Shown here piece after piece: positions 19,311-20,544 of a DNA stretch of 20,544 nt. Position 1 is the stretch's first letter; every line of letters starts with the position of its first letter. Both the position numbers and the translations under genes were made by a program. Under the pieces are notes generated by a model. It was not told the DNA's origin. It worked only from the letters and a program-made list of their open reading frames with translations, and ran no database searches. Source of the stretch: a virus. The stretch is from IMG/VR virus record IMGVR_UViG_3300044611_001711, positions 1-20,544 of that record. One strand, 5' to 3'.

Positions 19311-19326
19311 TGTGAGGTTAATCACA
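19311..19326. promoter_or_regulatory. Crp/GlxR-like site 5
   Basis: TGTGAGGTTAATCACA is a perfect TGTGA-N6-TCACA. It is centred 62.5 bp upstream of the -10 at 19381. Confidence 0.65.
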
Positions 19327-19364
19327 AAAATAGTTTCACGACACGCCCGTAAAACAGGTCAAAA

Positions 19365-19396
19365 TGTCAGTGGTGCCTGCTATACTTACTAGTATA
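19365..19396 (+). promoter_or_regulatory. Rightward early promoter, RecA-NDp/PafBC-like, with -10 dyad
   Basis: TGTCAGTG (19365-19372), eight bases, TATACT (19381-19386): an exact fit to TGTCRGTG-N8-TAnnnT. The dyad TATACT-TACT-AGTATA (19381-19396) is identical to that at 18341-18356. Confidence 0.7.
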
Positions 19397-19439
19397 AAGA
19401 TTGAAAAAGAAGTAAATCTCTAAAAGAAAGGAATTCAAA

Positions 19440-19688
19440 ATGAATTCACTAAAAGTAAAAGGATTTAAATTATCCTATCGTGTGGAGTTAGACACTAACC
19501 CACGCTATCCTCTAATGAAAGAGTTTAGCACTTGCCTAGGAGTTATCTTTAACTCAGAAATTGAGGCTAACAATTACTTAGACCTCGTAGCCCTTAGAGG
19601 CACAATTCTAGAAACTAATCTAGAAGAAATTGAATACACTCCACGCAATAGCGTAGTGTATGCTACTACTAGAAGTTGGGAGCGTTAA
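19440..19688 (+). CDS. Early protein, 82 aa, unknown function
   Basis: ATG 19440 follows AGAAAGGAATTC. The product MNSLKVKGFKLSYRVELDTN, then FNSEIEANNYLDLVALRGTI and LEEIEYTPRNSVVYATTRSW, is a mixed alpha/beta chain with no Cys pair and no signal peptide; two strands around a central helix are likely. It heads the group that ends at 20069, under the promoter at 19365-19396. No family is recognised. Confidence 0.6.
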   Translation: MNSLKVKGFKLSYRVELDTNPRYPLMKEFSTCLGVIFNSEIEANNYLDLVALRGTILETNLEEIEYTPRNSVVYATTRSWER

Positions 19689-19693
19689 TCTCA

Positions 19694-19804
19694 ATGGATA
19701 AAATTCAAAAACTAGAATTAGAAAACTATCTCGCAGACGAGCAGATAGACCCACTAGCAAAAATGCTAGATGAAGCAATAAAGAAAGGTAGTTACACTAA
19801 ATGA
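19694..19804 (+). CDS. 36-aa acidic early protein
   Basis: ATG 19694, six bases after the previous stop; the ribosome site (GGGAG) is rather distant, so coupling is likely. The product MDKIQKLELENYLADEQIDP, then LAKMLDEAIKKGSYTK, is a helical acidic peptide. It overlaps the next gene as ATGA at 19801. Confidence 0.5.
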   Translation: MDKIQKLELENYLADEQIDPLAKMLDEAIKKGSYTK

Positions 19805-19923
19805 ACTTAGATGAATACAAACAAATGGTAGAGGCTCAACGCCTTTCCTCATTAGGTAAAGGCTTAGAAGCCCTAATGAAATCAAAAGCAATTCAAGAAA
19901 AAATGAAAGAGGAAAATAAATGA
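19801..19923 (+). CDS. 40-aa helical early protein
   Basis: ATG 19801 overlaps the previous stop and follows AAAGAAAGG at some distance. The product MNLDEYKQMVEAQRLSSLGK, then GLEALMKSKAIQEKMKEENK, is a long charged helix. It overlaps the next gene as ATGA at 19920. Confidence 0.5.
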   Translation: MNLDEYKQMVEAQRLSSLGKGLEALMKSKAIQEKMKEENK

Positions 19924-20069
19924 AAAAGCATAATGTTTTAATTTCGTATGTATGCGAATCAGAAACTGAGTTAGAAGCAATCTTTGCTTTAAATAAAACA
20001 CTAAGACCACTTAGTGAAAATGAATTAGAAAAGTTTAATGCTTTTCTAGTTGAGGAGATCGCAGAATAA
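19920..20069 (+). CDS. 49-aa early protein
   Basis: ATG 19920 overlaps the previous stop and follows GAGG. The product MKKHNVLISYVCESETELEA, then IFALNKTLRPLSENELEKFN and AFLVEEIAE, has an opening strand and two helices. Its stop codon lies in the loop of the terminator at 20058-20081. No family is recognised. Confidence 0.5.
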   Translation: MKKHNVLISYVCESETELEAIFALNKTLRPLSENELEKFNAFLVEEIAE

Positions 20070-20081
20070 CTGCGATTTTTT
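20058..20081 (+). terminator. Rho-independent terminator overlapping the stop codon
   Basis: ATCGCAG (20058-20064) and CTGCGAT (20070-20076) pair perfectly over AATAA, followed by TTTTT. The loop contains the TAA stop of the 49-residue gene. This is the clearest terminator in the window. Confidence 0.85.
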
Positions 20082-20092
20082 CTCGGGGAAAA

Positions 20093-20108
20093 TGTGGTGT
20101 AAATCACA
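20093..20108. promoter_or_regulatory. Crp/GlxR-like site 6
   Basis: TGTGGTGTAAATCACA fits TGTGA-N6-TCACA with one mismatch and the central TA of GlxR. Centre 62.5 bp upstream of the -10 at 20163. Confidence 0.6.
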
Positions 20109-20139
20109 TAGAAAATGTCCGATTTGTGCGTGTCTAAAC

Positions 20140-20178
20140 TTGACTTTTTGAGATTTCTCTGCTATACTTCTAGGTATA
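20140..20178 (+). promoter_or_regulatory. Rightward sigma-70-type promoter with -10 dyad
   Basis: TTGACT (20140-20145), 17 bases, TATACT (20163-20168). The -10 is in the dyad TATAC-TTCTAG-GTATA (20163-20178). Downstream AAAAAAATTAAATAAAGG resembles the other early leaders. No gene of normal size lies before the next promoter at 20273; only short frames such as MSLSK at 20210 are seen. Confidence 0.7.
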
Positions 20179-20210
20179 GAAAAAAATTAAATAAAGGACA
20201 AATTGGCTAA

Positions 20211-20263
20211 TGAGCCTAAGCAAATAAATGTGATGTAAATCACAGTGAGCCTTAGCAAATAAG
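20211..20263 (+). repeat. Leader repeats (TGAGC..CAAATAA), pair 3, around a Crp-like site
   Basis: TGAGCCTAAGCAAATAA (20211-20227) and TGAGCCTTAGCAAATAAG (20246-20263) run in the same direction 35 bases apart. They match the minus-strand leader repeats at 17787-17832 and 17963-18011. Each can be read as a five-codon frame, (M/V)SLSK-stop. Confidence 0.65.
20229..20244. promoter_or_regulatory. Crp/GlxR-like site 7
   Basis: TGTGATGTAAATCACA matches the GlxR consensus TGTGA-NNTANN-TCACA exactly. Centre 52.5 bp upstream of the -10 at 20289. Confidence 0.7.
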
Positions 20264-20272
20264 TGGCCAAAA

Positions 20273-20304
20273 TGTCAGACCCCTCTGATAAGATAGTCTT
20301 ATCA
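20273..20304 (+). promoter_or_regulatory. Rightward early promoter, PafBC-like, with dyad
   Basis: TGTCAGAC (20273-20280), eight bases, TAAGAT (20289-20294), which is TAnnnT. A dyad TGATAAGA-TAG-TCTTATCA (20286-20304) covers the -10. It drives the gene at 20328. Confidence 0.6.
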
Positions 20305-20327
20305 ACTTAACGAAAGGAAGTCTAAAA

Positions 20328-20525
20328 ATGACTTACACTGTAACACTAGAAACCTTTAACGGTTCTGTAAAAAAAATCAGCCTGCCCTCAAGAGGTGCGG
20401 TTGCTCAATTCGTATCCACTTACCCTAACACTTTACCTGTTGGCGTATCTGTAAAAATCGCTTGCGATACCCTTGGAATTAGTGGCACACTTCGTGGCAC
20501 TTCAAAACTCACTTACTCAAATTAA
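20328..20525 (+). CDS. Early protein, 65 aa, unknown function
   Basis: ATG 20328 follows AAAGGAAG. The product MTYTVTLETFNGSVKKISLP, then SRGAVAQFVSTYPNTLPVGV and SVKIACDTLGISGT, is beta-rich with a short helix, one Cys, no signal peptide. It follows the promoter at 20273-20304 and ends 19 bases before the window edge; AGGAAATAAATAAA at the edge may be the ribosome site of a further gene. No family is recognised. Confidence 0.6.
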   Translation: MTYTVTLETFNGSVKKISLPSRGAVAQFVSTYPNTLPVGVSVKIACDTLGISGTLRGTSKLTYSN

Positions 20526-20544
20526 AGAATAGGAAATAAATAAA

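Noticed and set aside
19766-20107. 113-residue minus-strand frame over the small early genes
   Set aside because: It lies opposite three tightly coupled plus-strand genes, covers a plus-strand terminator and lacks a ribosome site.

Overview
The window is a piece of an AT-rich tailed-phage (Caudoviricetes) genome. An actinobacterial host is likely, though this is inference. Several early promoters match the RecA-NDp/PafBC promoter pattern of Actinomycetota (TGTCRG..-N8-TAnnnT). The early region is studded with 16-bp palindromes of the Crp/GlxR type (TGTGA-N6-TCACA). Many genes have no Shine-Dalgarno sequence and instead carry TATAAT about six bases before the ATG, as in leaderless actinobacterial genes. 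The AT-rich composition would suit a low-GC freshwater lineage. No capsid, terminase or polymerase gene lies in this window.

Layout. (1) 1-4433, minus strand: a tail-fibre/virion-surface operon with an Mtd-like N-terminus, Ala-rich fibre, repeated beta modules and a BppU/LtfC-like beta-sandwich. (2) 4461-5186, plus strand: one secreted lysozyme-like gene with its own promoter and terminator. (3) 13550-5192, minus strand: a long structural operon. It starts with a beta-sandwich protein and two collagen-like fibres and leads to a 662-residue protein with four (Thr-Pro)n linkers. It ends in an enzyme cassette: a Cys-rich protein, a 2OG-Fe(II) oxygenase, a Skp1-type (hydroxyproline) GlcNAc-transferase-like enzyme, a second 2OG-Fe(II) oxygenase and an SGNH-hydrolase-like protein. 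(4) 13850-14119, minus: a holin-like protein. (5) 14153-16398, plus: a second SGNH-like protein, a second Cys-rich CGCFM protein, two very small proteins and an orphan DNA methyltransferase. (6) 17717-16395, minus: small membrane and Cys-motif proteins. (7) 17718-18406: a dense divergent control region. (8) 18407-20525, plus: very small early-type genes in three promoter-separated groups.

How the parts may work together. The best candidate for an undescribed system is the cassette in region 3. Two prolyl-4-hydroxylase-like oxygenases flank a glycosyltransferase of the family that in Dictyostelium adds GlcNAc to hydroxyproline. They follow, in the same operon, a virion protein with about 67 Thr-Pro dipeptides. 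This suggests, as inference, that the phage hydroxylates and glycosylates its own fibre in a way resembling hydroxyproline glycomodules. The second candidate is the early control circuit. Seven Crp/GlxR-like sites sit at helically phased distances (52.5, 62.5, about 72 bp) from six promoters. Three of those promoters match the DNA-damage (PafBC) pattern, most carry a dyad over the -10, and leaders contain a repeated TGAGC..CAAATAA element.

Several genes too short for routine calling (30-55 residues) were found by reading: 10510-10617, 15527-15694, 17315-17419, 17419-17511, 19012-19158, 19160-19261, 19694-19804, 19801-19923 and 19920-20069. Most join their neighbours by TAATG or ATGA stop-start overlaps.
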